Assembly (NCBI GenBank): GCA_023485295.1 | Contig: JAMCZQ010000001.1 | Span: 1-64,000, forward strand | DNA: 64,000 nt | Direction: 5' to 3' | DNA from: Candidatus Marsarchaeota archaeon | GTDB taxonomy: Archaea > Micrarchaeota > Micrarchaeia > Micrarchaeales > Micrarchaeaceae | Position numbers and translations under genes: made by a program | The notes under the pieces: model-generated | What the model was told of the DNA's origin: nothing | Seen by the model: the letters and a program-made list of their open reading frames with translations, nothing else | Databases searched by the model: none | Part shown: positions 9,631 through 19,762 of the stretch, piece by piece | Layout of the letters: each line of letters starts with the position of its first letter | Position numbering within the stretch: the first letter of the stretch is position 1

Positions 9631-11091
9631 ATGCAAGAGACTTTTAAGCAGAAGGCTGGTGTAATCTTGGAAACCGTTCTTTCCGACCGACGCGTTCCTT
9701 CCAGCTACGATTCACGAGCTTCGCTTACGCGGAACGAGCTCGCAGAAACGTACAAAAATGCATTGAAAGCCATAAGCCACATATATGACAATGTGGAGCC
9801 TGACGGCTTCATGGTCGCAGCGCCTGACTTCACATGGTACAAGCTCATGTGGTTCAGGGATTCCTCATTTGTTTCCTCATCGCTCTCTTACGCGTATAAG
9901 CACATGGCGTTTGAGAAGGATGACAATGAATATGCGCTGAAAGCCAGGGAAGCCTCCGGAAGGATACTCGGGAAGCTTTGGGATGTGATAGACCTGAACG
10001 GGCCGAGAATGAAGCACGCTGTGGACTGCGGGCTCGAATCTCTGGAATTCAAGCTCCTTGAAAACCATGTTGCTGCAAGATTCTATCATGACGGAAATCA
10101 CGCTAATGTACTTATAGACGGCAGGCACGTAAATGATTCTGCAGAGCTCAAAAACCCGAATTCATGGCTCAAGCAGTTCGATTCCGTTCCGCTGGTGCTT
10201 TTTGCGACTGCAGAGTTTATAAGGAACGTTGGCGCCGAGCACATAAGCCATGGCACGATGGAGAAAATCGGGCGAAACCTGGACCTGGCATGCTCGTACA
10301 TAATTAATACATACAAATGCCCGTCGGCAGGCCCCTGGGAGCAGTATCCGCAAATGCTGCATTCATACACGGTTGCGTCCGCATTCGCAGGCCTAAAGGC
10401 AGCGCTGGAAATATCAGAGGCCACTGGCGTGCCAGTAGAAAGGGGCAGGATCCTTGATTCGCTGTATGCAAAGGATTACAACGGCATAGCGTTCTTCTTA
10501 AACAAGCTCTTCGTAGACGATGGCATACTGCACAAGTTCAGGCCTGAATTCGGCACGGAACCTGTAAAAACTCCGAAAGCAGATGCAGCATCGTACCTTG
10601 TATTCGCTCTTTTCAACGGCGACGGCCAGCTTTTCAGCAATGAAGTTGTTGAAAAAACAGTGAAGGAGCTTGAGAATAACCATGTCTTCTATTCATACAA
10701 GTCAAACAAGTTCCATGTCGACGAAGCGCCTAAAAGGTATGAAGGTGACAAGTACTTCGGCGGCTCCGGATGGCTTCTTGCAGAGGCGGCTGAAGGATTC
10801 CTAAGCCTGAAGATGGGCAGGGCAGAAGAAGCGACGCGCAAGCTTAAAGACCTGAACATGCAAGTATCCAGCTCCATTTCAAAATTCGGGGAGCTTAGGC
10901 TTCCTGAGCAAAAGATGCTGGACGAGGAGTTCCTAAACCCGGTTCGCGAGTCCGAAAGCGATGCCATAGGCAAGCTGCCTGCGCAGGATCTTATATGGAG
11001 CGCCGGCGAATACCTTAGGCTTGCTTCAGGCTTCCTGGAGAATTATTATTCCAGCAAATATACGCCAATGCTGCGCAATGGGAATAAGTAG
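9631..11091 (+). CDS. glycoside hydrolase family 15 (glucoamylase-like)
   Basis: A 486-residue all-helical (alpha/alpha)6-barrel enzyme. Diagnostic stretches are WYKLMWFRDSSF near residues 70-81, GPWEQYPQ with the presumed general acid Glu near residue 236, and LPEQ with the presumed second catalytic Glu near 428, followed by a PAQDLIWSAGEY segment. GH15 enzymes release glucose from alpha-glucans or split trehalose. There is no signal peptide, so it probably acts on cytoplasmic storage glycogen or trehalose. It is shorter than glucoamylases that carry an N-terminal beta-sandwich domain, and that domain is missing here. It stands alone between the prepilin peptidase gene (opposite strand) and leuS. 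Substrate is not resolvable from sequence. Confidence 0.85.
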   Translation: MQETFKQKAGVILETVLSDRRVPSSYDSRASLTRNELAETYKNALKAISHIYDNVEPDGFMVAAPDFTWYKLMWFRDSSFVSSSLSYAYKHMAFEKDDNEYALKAREASGRILGKLWDVIDLNGPRMKHAVDCGLESLEFKLLENHVAARFYHDGNHANVLIDGRHVNDSAELKNPNSWLKQFDSVPLVLFATAEFIRNVGAEHISHGTMEKIGRNLDLACSYIINTYKCPSAGPWEQYPQMLHSYTVASAFAGLKAALEISEATGVPVERGRILDSLYAKDYNGIAFFLNKLFVDDGILHKFRPEFGTEPVKTPKADAASYLVFALFNGDGQLFSNEVVEKTVKELENNHVFYSYKSNKFHVDEAPKRYEGDKYFGGSGWLLAEAAEGFLSLKMGRAEEATRKLKDLNMQVSSSISKFGELRLPEQKMLDEEFLNPVRESESDAIGKLPAQDLIWSAGEYLRLASGFLENYYSSKYTPMLRNGNK

Positions 11092-11168
11092 GCTTGCAGC
11101 AGCTCGTACAAACGCTTTTTATTGATTGCCACATTAATATCATCTGAAACCAACAAAGGTGCTTATCC

Positions 11169-13988
11169 ATGTTTTCCTATAACGATATTGAAGAGAAGTG
11201 GCAGAAGGAATGGAGATCTGCAAAGGCTGACGAATCAGACCAAAACGACAAGCCTTCGCTTCTGGTCACGGCTGCGTGGCCTTATGTCAACATGCCTCCG
11301 CACATGGGCCATATGAAGACTTACAGCATAGCGGATTTTTATGCAAGGTATATGCGCATGCGCGGCTTCAACGTCCTATTCCCCATGGGCTGGCATTATA
11401 CCGGCACCCCGATACTCGCGATTGCAAAAAGGCTAATGCGAGGCGACAAAGACCTGCTTGAAGAGCTTAGCGCATTCGGCATAACCGAGGAGGTAAGCAA
11501 AGAGCTGACAGACCCGCTGAAAATAGCCGACTATTTCAGGAACAGCTTTAAGGAGGGCTTTACAATGGCGGGTTACAGCATAGACTGGAGAAGGGAATTC
11601 AACTCGATAGACCCATTATTCAGCAAAATGGTCGAGTGGCAATTCGGCAAGCTCATAGAGCACGGCCTGATAGTCAAGGGTACGCACCCTGTGGGCTGGT
11701 GCAACAACGAGGGCAACGCAGTGGGCCAGCACGACACCAAGGGCGACACACAGCCTGAGATAGAAAGCATGTACGCAATAAAATTCTCATCTTATGGCGA
11801 GGAAGCCAGCTTCGTGTGCGCAACGTACAGGCCTGAAACGCTCTATGGCGCAACGAACCTTTTTATAAACAAGGACGCCGAGTACGTCCTTGCAAAGCAC
11901 GGCTCCGAGAAGTACTATATCTCTAAGGAGTCATTCGAGAACCTGGCGGCGCAAATAGACATCGTCATGGAGAGGCCAGTAGAGCCCGGGGAGCTGCTTT
12001 CAAAGAATGCCGTCAATCCCATAAACGGCGAGCACATACCTGTGCTCAACGGGAATTTTGTCAAGCCTGACTTCGGCACAGGCGTTGTGATGGCAGTGCC
12101 AGCGCATGCGCCCTTCGACTATTTTGCCCTGAAGAAAATCGAAAACGGCCCTAAGGATTTCAAGAAGGTCATAAAGCTCAGCGCGGAAAAAGAAGCTGGC
12201 GATGAAATCCCCGCCCTTGCATATGTGAAGGGCTTTGCAAAAGACATTGAAAATCCCAGCGCAGAGCAGCTTGAAAATGCTACAAAGAAGCTCTACAAGG
12301 ACGAGCTTGCGTATGGCATAATGGCCGAAGGCGAGTTTGCAGGGGAGCCGGTAAGCTCTGCACGCAGCAAGATAGCGGAAAAGCTCGGCTCTGAAGGAAA
12401 GCTGTTCGAAATGTACGTGCTTGTAAACGATAAGCCCCTGTATTGCAGGTGCGGCTATAAGGTCGTTGTGAAGCTCATAAAGGACCAATGGTTCATAGAT
12501 TATGGCAATAGGGAGTGGAAGGCCAAGGTGCTTGAGCATCTGCCTGCACTTAAGATATATCCCGAGAAGCTCATGGCCTCATTCAATGCCGCAGTCGAAT
12601 GGATAAATCTGCGCGCGACAGAGAGGGCGCAAGGCCTTGGCACAAGGTTCCCGTTAAACAAGGACCATATTATAGAGTCGCTGTCGGATTCGACAATCTA
12701 CATGTCATTCTACACGTTCGCAAACATTCTGCGCCAGTACGGAGTCAACGCGGAGCAGCTGAAGCCGGAGTTCTTCGATTACGTTTTTAATGGCAAAGGC
12801 AATGCAGAAGAGCTCGCAAAAAGCGCATCCATAGAAATCGACGCAATAAAAAAGTGCCGTGAATCGTTCAGCTACTGGTACAGGTTTACCTCCCGCCATT
12901 CGGCATCCGAGCTGCTTCCCAGCCACATAACGATGTACGTGTTCAACCACGTGGCTGTTTTCGACAAGCCGTATTGGCCAAAGCAGATAGTGCTTAACGG
13001 CGTTGTGCTCTTTGAAGGCAAGAAGATGAGCAAGAGCCTCGGAAATGTAATCCCCATGGCCAAGGCCATAAAAGATTATGGCGCAGACCCAATAAGATTC
13101 CTGATGGTGGCAAACAGCGACCTCAGCACCGACACCGACTTCACAAACGAAGGCGTCAACGGGATAAGATCAAAAATCGCGTACCTGTACGATATAATAA
13201 ACGCAGCCAATGACATGGATGCCGGAGCGCTGGTGCATATAGACTACTGGCTATACTCCAAGCTCAATTCAAAGATCAAAAAAGCCACAGAGTACATGGA
13301 AGTCCTTTCGCTGAGGAATGCCTACGTGGAGATATTTTATGAATCCGTAAATGAGCTAAAGTGGTACATTGACAGGAATGGAAGAAACCAGATGGCATTA
13401 ATGGACTTCATCGAGAAGCTAATCCTAATGCTGGCTCCTGCGATGCCTCACGTAGCAGAGGAGTTCTGGCACATGATAGGCAGGAGCACACTTGTAGTAA
13501 AGGAGCAGTGGCCTGTGGCTGACGAGTCAATGATAAGCGAAAAGGAGGAATTCATCGAGGATGTAATAAGGTCGACCCTGGAGGATGTCGAAAAGGCGGT
13601 GCGCCTTACCGCGCCAAAAGGCAGTGAAGGCACAAAGCCAAAGCGCATTCACATAATAATGCCTGCTGCGTACAAGCTTAAGGCCTATAACGAGCTCGCC
13701 TCTTCAAAAAGCATAGCTAAGACAATGGATGCAATGAATATGAAGGAGCAGGGGTCTAAGGAAAAGCTCGCGGCGTTCCTTTCAAGGTATTCCAAATCTA
13801 TGAATTCGCTTGTGCCGATCCCGCAGCTCTCGCAGAACGACATGTATGAAAGCTTTGCCCAGGCCGAGGGCTTTCTTTCAGCAAAAACAGGCTCCGGAAT
13901 TAAAATAGAAAGGGAAGAGGATTCAGCGTCCAAAAGGGCAGACAGGGCCGAGCCGTCAAGGCCTGCCATAGACATAGAGTGGGGTTGA
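11169..13988 (+). CDS. leuS: leucyl-tRNA synthetase
   Basis: A 939-residue class I aminoacyl-tRNA synthetase of the archaeal/eukaryotic LeuRS type. The HIGH motif is HMGH at residues 45-48 and KMSKS is at 619-623, with a long editing insertion between them (CP1; threonine-rich editing region near CATYRPETLYGATN). A cysteine pair (CRCGY) near residue 420 lies in the connecting region. The C-terminal anticodon-binding helical domain and tail are present, so the gene looks complete. AGGTG at 11157-11161 acts as ribosome binding site for the ATG at 11169. The HAD phosphatase gene begins one base after the stop, so the two are one transcript. Confidence 0.96.
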   Translation: MFSYNDIEEKWQKEWRSAKADESDQNDKPSLLVTAAWPYVNMPPHMGHMKTYSIADFYARYMRMRGFNVLFPMGWHYTGTPILAIAKRLMRGDKDLLEELSAFGITEEVSKELTDPLKIADYFRNSFKEGFTMAGYSIDWRREFNSIDPLFSKMVEWQFGKLIEHGLIVKGTHPVGWCNNEGNAVGQHDTKGDTQPEIESMYAIKFSSYGEEASFVCATYRPETLYGATNLFINKDAEYVLAKHGSEKYYISKESFENLAAQIDIVMERPVEPGELLSKNAVNPINGEHIPVLNGNFVKPDFGTGVVMAVPAHAPFDYFALKKIENGPKDFKKVIKLSAEKEAGDEIPALAYVKGFAKDIENPSAEQLENATKKLYKDELAYGIMAEGEFAGEPVSSARSKIAEKLGSEGKLFEMYVLVNDKPLYCRCGYKVVVKLIKDQWFIDYGNREWKAKVLEHLPALKIYPEKLMASFNAAVEWINLRATERAQGLGTRFPLNKDHIIESLSDSTIYMSFYTFANILRQYGVNAEQLKPEFFDYVFNGKGNAEELAKSASIEIDAIKKCRESFSYWYRFTSRHSASELLPSHITMYVFNHVAVFDKPYWPKQIVLNGVVLFEGKKMSKSLGNVIPMAKAIKDYGADPIRFLMVANSDLSTDTDFTNEGVNGIRSKIAYLYDIINAANDMDAGALVHIDYWLYSKLNSKIKKATEYMEVLSLRNAYVEIFYESVNELKWYIDRNGRNQMALMDFIEKLILMLAPAMPHVAEEFWHMIGRSTLVVKEQWPVADESMISEKEEFIEDVIRSTLEDVEKAVRLTAPKGSEGTKPKRIHIIMPAAYKLKAYNELASSKSIAKTMDAMNMKEQGSKEKLAAFLSRYSKSMNSLVPIPQLSQNDMYESFAQAEGFLSAKTGSGIKIEREEDSASKRADRAEPSRPAIDIEWG

Positions 13989-13989
13989 G

Positions 13990-14649
13990 ATGCCAAGGGG
14001 TATAAAGGACTTCAAAGCTTACATCTTCGACTGGGACGGCACGCTGAACAGCCCTACGATAATAAACCATCCGTTTTGGCTCAAATTCAAAAAGTTCAGA
14101 TTCATATCGGAATTCCCTCCAGACGAAAAGGAGCTGGCAGCCTCTGAGGAGCGTGTCCTTTTCCTAAAGGCCAGAAAAGACTTCACCGACATTGAGGAAT
14201 CGCTGTTTGTAAAGCTTGCAGACGTAGCGTTCTCAATGCTGAAGCCGAGGTTTCATAATGGCTCAAGGGAGCTTCTTGATTACCTCAACAGCACAGGCAA
14301 AAGCGTGGCATTATTCACAGACGGCGGGCTAAAAAGGGTGTACGTGGAGATAAAGCACCTGAAGGCATTCAATTATTTCGATGTCATAGTGAGCGCGCAG
14401 TCCATAAAGAGGATAAAGCCGGATCCGACAGGCCTGAAGATAATCGAGCGAGTGCTGAACCTTGAAAGCTCATCATGCATATACTTTGGTGACAGACCCG
14501 AGGACATAGCCGCTGCGCATGGCGCAGGCATGAAGGCAGCCGCTATGCTTAACGGGTTCTCCAACCCTGAAGCCCTAAAGGCGGAGAAGCCTGAATACGT
14601 ATTCAATAGCATGGAGGAGGTGCTGGCCGCATGCAGGGGTAAAAAGTAA
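13990..14649 (+). CDS. HAD-superfamily hydrolase (phosphoglycolate phosphatase-like)
   Basis: A 219-residue haloacid dehalogenase fold phosphatase. Motif I is FDWDGT near residues 13-18 with the nucleophilic Asp, motif II is the Thr in LFTDGG, the conserved Lys falls in KRIKPDP, and motif IV is FGDRPEDI with the Mg-binding aspartates. A helical cap lies between motifs I and II. These enzymes remove phosphate from small metabolites such as 2-phosphoglycolate, but the substrate cannot be read from sequence. It starts one base after the leuS stop, indicating translational coupling. Confidence 0.88.
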   Translation: MPRGIKDFKAYIFDWDGTLNSPTIINHPFWLKFKKFRFISEFPPDEKELAASEERVLFLKARKDFTDIEESLFVKLADVAFSMLKPRFHNGSRELLDYLNSTGKSVALFTDGGLKRVYVEIKHLKAFNYFDVIVSAQSIKRIKPDPTGLKIIERVLNLESSSCIYFGDRPEDIAAAHGAGMKAAAMLNGFSNPEALKAEKPEYVFNSMEEVLAACRGKK

Positions 14650-14687
14650 TAAATATATGAATATACATGAATTGGATAGGGATTTTA

Positions 14688-14879
14688 ATGGAAAAGGAAA
14701 AGACACCACCTCCGTGCAAACAGCAAAAAATAAAGGAATTTGACGAAACAGGCATGTTGCGCTACAAGGAAGAGCCGCAGAGCGCTCCAGTGCGCAGGGC
14801 TTCAAAAAGCAATCCTGAGACCGATCCGCTGTACGGTGTTGGGTCGTCCGAGGAAAGGGCAGATGTGGAAAGGTATTGA
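14688..14879 (+). CDS. small hypothetical protein
   Basis: A 63-residue hydrophilic protein (starts MEKEKTPPPCKQQ) with no recognisable family. An upstream in-frame ATG at 14667 exists, but a TATA-like AATAAATATAT at ~14647-14656 would place the transcript start near 14680, so the ATG at 14688 is preferred. It lies between the HAD gene and an uncharacterised gene. Codon use resembles its neighbours. Confidence 0.55.
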   Translation: MEKEKTPPPCKQQKIKEFDETGMLRYKEEPQSAPVRRASKSNPETDPLYGVGSSEERADVERY

Positions 14880-14946
14880 ACAGCCGAAGCAGCCCGTCTG
14901 CTAACCTTTAAATATATTATTCCTAAAATTGATTAAGAGTGATAAA

Positions 14947-15369
14947 ATGATAACAGCATTCAACATATCAAACGTAGAAGGCAAGATATCAGACATGAGC
15001 TCTCTCCCGCAGCAGAGATTCCCAAAGCTCAATATAAATGTAGAAGATGTTTCTTCAAAGGGCAACAAGCTCAATATCTCATATTCGTTTGTGGCTGACT
15101 ACTTCGCAGGAGACGACGAAAAATCTCCGAGCGTTGGCCAGATAAAGCTCAGCGGCACCATAGAGATGGACGAAAAAGCCGATGCCATTGCAGAAGTCAT
15201 CAAGAAGTGGAACGAGAGCCACACGCTGCCCGTAGACATGGCCGAAGAAGTGATAAACGGCCTGAATTTCAGGTGCAGTGCAACAGGCACACTGATTGCA
15301 TATTCGCTAGGGCTTATACCACCACTTGTAATAACAAGGACAAAGATAGAAGAGCAGGGCAAGGCCTGA
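14947..15369 (+). CDS. hypothetical cytosolic beta-rich protein
   Basis: A 140-residue protein without signal peptide or membrane helix until a mildly hydrophobic stretch near the C terminus (TLIAYSLGLIPPLVI). Alternating beta-type patterns fill the first 90 residues. The ATG at 14947 is chosen over an upstream TTG at 14929 because GTGAT lies just before it and a TATA-like TTTAAATATATTA is at ~14906-14918. No family recognised. polB follows on the same strand after 63 bases. Confidence 0.7.
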   Translation: MITAFNISNVEGKISDMSSLPQQRFPKLNINVEDVSSKGNKLNISYSFVADYFAGDDEKSPSVGQIKLSGTIEMDEKADAIAEVIKKWNESHTLPVDMAEEVINGLNFRCSATGTLIAYSLGLIPPLVITRTKIEEQGKA

Positions 15370-15432
15370 AATGCTTTGCGCTTTCTATTCCTGTGCACCG
15401 CAGCAAGATATTTAGCAATAAGGCGGTGAAAT

Positions 15433-17913
15433 ATGACTATGCCTACTACTGATGCCGCCAGCACTGCAGGCGGCTCAAAAAGCAGAAGACTTGACATAGA
15501 GGGTTTTCTGCTTGATGTTGATTATGTCACCCTGAACGAAAAGACCAAAATCAGGCTGACTGTGAAGGGCAAGGACGGAAAGGCGTACGAGATAATAGAC
15601 ACCGCGTTCAGGCCATATTTCTATTTTGTCCCTGAAAGCGGCAGGCAGCAGGACATGGCAGGAATCCGCATAGGCTCAGACCGCGGCATTATAAAGGCCG
15701 AAGAGATAGTGGAAGAGCCGCGCGGCATACTTGGCCACGCCGCAAATTCTTATAGGATATACGTTTCAAATCCTGCAGATGTGCCAAAGCTTAGCGACGC
15801 ATTTTCCGCATACGGGGACATATACGAATATGATATCCCGTTTTCAAAAAGGTACCTGATAGACAACAGCATAACGCCATTGCGCAATATGATATTCAGC
15901 GTTGAGGAAGAGAACGGAATGCTGAGGCTTGTTGGCGCCTCGCCAGCGCCGGATGGCCCGGATGAACTATCGCTCAACATCATGTGCTTTGACATAGAGA
16001 CCTACAATCCCTTAGGCGTGCCCAGGCCGAGCAAAGACCCTGTCATAATGCTCAGCTATTCCTACGTCTCAAACGGGAAGAAGGGCTCCGGCGTAATAAC
16101 ATTCAAGCGCATAGACAGGGAATTTGTGGAATATGTAAATGACGAGCACGAGCTCTACGCCCTTTTCATGAGGAAGCTAGACGAGCTTGACATCGACGTG
16201 ATTTCAGGCTACAATTCCGCAAACTTCGACATAAGGTATATGATAGAGCGCGCCAAGGCAATCGGTATAGACTTTAACCTGAGCAGGTTCAAGGGCGAAA
16301 CCAGGACTGAGCGCCACGGGCTTGTGGACAAGGTCAAGATAGGTGGCAGGGTGCATGTAGACATGTACCTGGTAGTAAAGTTCATAGCGGTGGTAGGCGC
16401 AGCCGAAAGCATCCTCAAGCTCAACAGCTACACTCTCAAAAACGTCTACGAAGCTGTGTCAAACACAAAGAAGACAAACGTAGAAAAGCGGGACATATAC
16501 AAGCTCTGGGACGGCAGCAAAGAAGAAATAGAGGAGCTTGCAGACTACAACCTGAGCGACTCAGATGCGCTTAGGAAGGTTTTCGACACTTTTATGCCGA
16601 TCATGATAGAGCTTTCAAGGACCACCGGGAACGCCCTTGGGGATGTTGCTGTTTCAACGACTGGCCAGCTTGTAGAATTCATGCTCATGAAGTATGCGCA
16701 TGCGTTCAACGAGCTGATACCGAACAAGCCTTCTGAGAGGGAGATAAGGTCGAGGCTTGCAAACCCTATAGAGGGCGCATATGTAAAGACTCCAGATCCA
16801 GGCATCTACGAGCGCCTGGCCATATTCGATTTCCGCGGATTGTATCCTTCCATAATAATATCGCACAATATAGACCCATCGTCACTGTGCGACAAATGCG
16901 ATGACTATTACGAATCGCCCACAGGCGCAAAGTTTTCAAAGTCGAAAAACGCGATAATGCCCACAATACTGAAGCTGCTGATAGCGCAGAGGGCAGAGGT
17001 AAAAAAGCTCTACAAAGTGGACAAGGGCAACATATTCCTTGGCTCAAGGTCGCAGGCGCTTAAGATAACGTCGAATTCGTTCTACGGCTATTTGGGCTAT
17101 GCAAGGTCCAGGTGGTATTCCAGGGACTGTGCAGCAAGCGTGACCGCGTATGGAAGGCAGTACATACATGATACCATACAGGAGGCCGAGGCCAATGGAT
17201 TCAAGGTCATATACGGGGATACGGATTCGATTGTGATGCTGCTCGGCGACAGGACGAAAGAGGACGCCATAGGGTTTGTCAAGAAATTCAATGGCAAGCT
17301 GCCGGGCTCGATGGAGCTTGAGCTAGAGGATTTCTACAGCAGGGGCATTTTCGTCGGCAAGAAAACCGAGAAAGGCGCAACCACTGGCGCAAAGAAGAAA
17401 TATGCATTGATAACCGAAAGCGGCTACATAAAAATCCGTGGCTTTGAGCTCGTCAGGAGAGACTGGTCAAAGGTGGCAAGGACCACGCAGCGCCGCGTGC
17501 TGGAGACAATACTAAAAGAGGGCAGCGCTGAAAAAGCGATTGGAATAGTGAAGGACGTGATAAAGGAGCTGAAGGAGGGCAAAACGCCGATATCCGAGCT
17601 TGCGATAAGCACGCAGCTTAGGAAGAGCATAGACAGCTACGATGCGAAATCGCCTGAGCTCGCCGCTGCGAAGAAGGCGGTTGAGCAGGGGCTTAAAAGC
17701 CGCGAAGAGGTAGAGCACGGAGTCATAAGCTACGTAATAACCAAGCATGGCAGCAGCATATCGGATAAAGCTGAATTGGAGGAGTTTGCAAAGGACTACG
17801 ACCCTGACTATTACATCAACAACCAAGTGATACCCGCAACGATGCGCATACTTAGCGAGCTGAATTACAATGAGGATGAAATAAAAGGGCTGGGGAAGCA
17901 AAAGAAATTATGA
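15433..17913 (+). CDS. polB: family B DNA polymerase
   Basis: An 826-residue replicative-type DNA polymerase with 3'-5' proofreading exonuclease. Exo I FDIETYN has its Asp at residue 187, exo II is YNSANFDIRY and exo III is YNLSDSDA. Polymerase motif A is DFRGLYPSI from residue 466, motif B is KITSNSFYGYLG, and motif C is YGDTDS at 594-599. The archaeal uracil-sensing N-terminal region is plausible but not provable by eye. There is no intein, although archaeal polB genes often carry one. A GGTGA ribosome binding site precedes the ATG at 15433. The last codons overlap the MetAP start by four bases (ATGA), so the two genes are translationally coupled. Confidence 0.96.
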   Translation: MTMPTTDAASTAGGSKSRRLDIEGFLLDVDYVTLNEKTKIRLTVKGKDGKAYEIIDTAFRPYFYFVPESGRQQDMAGIRIGSDRGIIKAEEIVEEPRGILGHAANSYRIYVSNPADVPKLSDAFSAYGDIYEYDIPFSKRYLIDNSITPLRNMIFSVEEENGMLRLVGASPAPDGPDELSLNIMCFDIETYNPLGVPRPSKDPVIMLSYSYVSNGKKGSGVITFKRIDREFVEYVNDEHELYALFMRKLDELDIDVISGYNSANFDIRYMIERAKAIGIDFNLSRFKGETRTERHGLVDKVKIGGRVHVDMYLVVKFIAVVGAAESILKLNSYTLKNVYEAVSNTKKTNVEKRDIYKLWDGSKEEIEELADYNLSDSDALRKVFDTFMPIMIELSRTTGNALGDVAVSTTGQLVEFMLMKYAHAFNELIPNKPSEREIRSRLANPIEGAYVKTPDPGIYERLAIFDFRGLYPSIIISHNIDPSSLCDKCDDYYESPTGAKFSKSKNAIMPTILKLLIAQRAEVKKLYKVDKGNIFLGSRSQALKITSNSFYGYLGYARSRWYSRDCAASVTAYGRQYIHDTIQEAEANGFKVIYGDTDSIVMLLGDRTKEDAIGFVKKFNGKLPGSMELELEDFYSRGIFVGKKTEKGATTGAKKKYALITESGYIKIRGFELVRRDWSKVARTTQRRVLETILKEGSAEKAIGIVKDVIKELKEGKTPISELAISTQLRKSIDSYDAKSPELAAAKKAVEQGLKSREEVEHGVISYVITKHGSSISDKAELEEFAKDYDPDYYINNQVIPATMRILSELNYNEDEIKGLGKQKKL

Positions 17914-18851
17914 GGCGCAATATAATGGAAGACAAAAATGATGACGAAAGCATTGGGGATTTCAGGGCGAAGGCCATAGAGGTTGGATCCGCATCGTACA
18001 AGGCGTTGAAAAATGCCGAAAGGCTTGTGAAGCCAGGTGCAAGCTTGTTGGAAGTGGCAGAGCAGGCAGAGAAGTACCTTAAGGACAACGGCTTTGAAAC
18101 TGCTTTTCCGATAAACCTTTCGATAGGCAACCAGGCAGCGCATTATACGCCGTCGATGGGCGATGAGGCCAGATTCGCTGAAAAGGACATAGTCAAGATC
18201 GATTTCGGCGCTGCCAAGGACGGTGTGCTTGGAGACTGCGCGCTTACCGTAGACTTTTCCGGAGAGTATGGCAAGCTTGTGGAAGCGACTTCGAAGGCCC
18301 TTGAGAATGCAATTGCAAAGGTGAAGGCAGGCGTTGCAGTGCGTGAGATAGGGCGCGAGATAAGCAGCACGATAGAGGGCATGGGATTCAAGCCAATCCG
18401 CAACCTTGGAGGGCACGGAGTCGGGGTCCACAACCTGCACGACAGCCCATTCATACCGAATTATGACAACGGCGACGAGGACGAGCTGCAGGAAGGGACT
18501 GTTGTAGCAATAGAGCCGTTTGCAACGCTCAACGAGGGCAAGGGCATGGTGGCCAATGGCGAGACTGCAGAGATCTACAGCTTTGCTGCGGATGTGCAGC
18601 CAAGGATGCAGAGCTCAAGGGCGTTGCTCAAGGAGATAAAAGAAAGGTTCAGCAGCGAGCCCTTTGCGGCCAGATGGCTTAAGGATGCAGTTGGCGGCAA
18701 GTTCGAGCTTTATTCAGGGCTTCAGGAGCTTGAAAGACTGTATGCGCTGGAGCCGCATCCAGTGCTTATAGAAATGTCCGGCAAGCCTGTCGCTCAGACA
18801 GAGGCAGCAGTATACGTCACAAAGGATGGCTGCGAGGTTGTCACAAAATAG
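17910..18851 (+). CDS. map: methionine aminopeptidase, type 2
   Basis: A 313-residue pita-bread-fold metalloprotease that removes the initiator methionine. The metal-binding set is visible: Asp in VKIDFGA, Asp in GDCALTVDF, His in GGHGVG, Glu in AIEPFAT, and a last Glu in QTEAAVYV. The helical insertion after GGHGVG (from VHNL on) marks type 2, as in archaea and eukaryotes. Start ATG at 17910 overlaps the polB stop; an alternative ATG at 17925 would drop five residues. The convergent alpha/beta hydrolase gene ends three bases after this stop. Confidence 0.95.
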   Translation: MRRNIMEDKNDDESIGDFRAKAIEVGSASYKALKNAERLVKPGASLLEVAEQAEKYLKDNGFETAFPINLSIGNQAAHYTPSMGDEARFAEKDIVKIDFGAAKDGVLGDCALTVDFSGEYGKLVEATSKALENAIAKVKAGVAVREIGREISSTIEGMGFKPIRNLGGHGVGVHNLHDSPFIPNYDNGDEDELQEGTVVAIEPFATLNEGKGMVANGETAEIYSFAADVQPRMQSSRALLKEIKERFSSEPFAARWLKDAVGGKFELYSGLQELERLYALEPHPVLIEMSGKPVAQTEAAVYVTKDGCEVVTK

Positions 18852-18853
18852 CG

Positions 18854-19756
18854 TTAAAGCAATCTGCTGTAGAAGCTAGCAATGGTTTCTGCCACGCGCA
18901 GTCTCTTTCCATGGAAGGTATGGCCTGTCCCGCTTATCACTGCACATTCGATGCTAGGCCCGCTGTACTGATGCTTCAGCTTCCCAACAGCAGCATTGAC
19001 ACTTGTATCTGTCATGTATTCGTCTTTCGAGCCGAACACCGCAAGCATCGGCACATTTAACCCTTGTATGTAACTCATATTCTTGAGCCTGTAGTTCAGT
19101 ATCCTTGCTTCAGGCCTTTCTGGCATTGCAGTGCTCAAGAACCTTTCAACCCCTATTATGCTGTTGCTTCCCACCAAGCTTTTCGGCATCAGCAGCTCCT
19201 TCTTTTTCTTCAGCTTGAGCGCATGGTTCACAAGGCTTGCGTGCCTTTTGCCGTAGGCAAGCCTGTCATAATTGTAGTCGTCGACAGGTGCCAGCAGTGC
19301 AATGCCTGCAACGCCTTTCCTGTATGCCTGGAATCTCTTTGAATTCATGAAGTACAGCACCTTCTGGCATCCTGTGCTATGCCCTTCAAGGAAGAATCTC
19401 CTATAGCCCATGCGCTTGAGCATTGCAATTGCGCCTGCAATATCGTATATGCAATCCTCAAAGCGCTCCAGCGCCGAGCCTGCGAGGATGCCGGAATGTT
19501 TCCCTGCAGAGCTGAACTCTTCGATAACGTAGCTGCCGCGGTTGAGTATTGATAAGAACGATATGCCGATGCCGCTGCATGCTCCTGCTATCTCTGGGAT
19601 GCTGTTGCTATTGTAAAAGCTACCGCCAAGGCCATGCACATGTATGACTGCGGCCTTTGGTTTTCTTGGCTCCACAAGCATGCCTGCAAGGCTAATGCCG
19701 TCAGCAGCGTCGAATCCGACCAATGTGGCATTCTTGGCTATGATCCTTGTCTTCAT
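18854..19756 (-). CDS. alpha/beta hydrolase
   Basis: A 300-residue alpha/beta-hydrolase fold protein. The oxyanion loop is VHGLGG, the nucleophile elbow is EGHSTG with Ser near residue 125, the acid is Asp in FGSKDEYMTD, and the catalytic His is in SGTGHTFHG near the C terminus. Without a signal peptide it acts in the cytoplasm. The family is too broad to name a substrate; esterase, lipase and acyl-transfer roles are all possible. It follows the GT-C-like gene pair on the minus strand with only 6 bases between, which suggests a joint transcript and maybe a role in lipid-linked or envelope metabolism (inference). Confidence 0.87.
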   Translation of the reverse strand: MKTRIIAKNATLVGFDAADGISLAGMLVEPRKPKAAVIHVHGLGGSFYNSNSIPEIAGACSGIGISFLSILNRGSYVIEEFSSAGKHSGILAGSALERFEDCIYDIAGAIAMLKRMGYRRFFLEGHSTGCQKVLYFMNSKRFQAYRKGVAGIALLAPVDDYNYDRLAYGKRHASLVNHALKLKKKKELLMPKSLVGSNSIIGVERFLSTAMPERPEARILNYRLKNMSYIQGLNVPMLAVFGSKDEYMTDTSVNAAVGKLKHQYSGPSIECAVISGTGHTFHGKRLRVAETIASFYSRLL

Positions 19757-19762
19757 GAACGT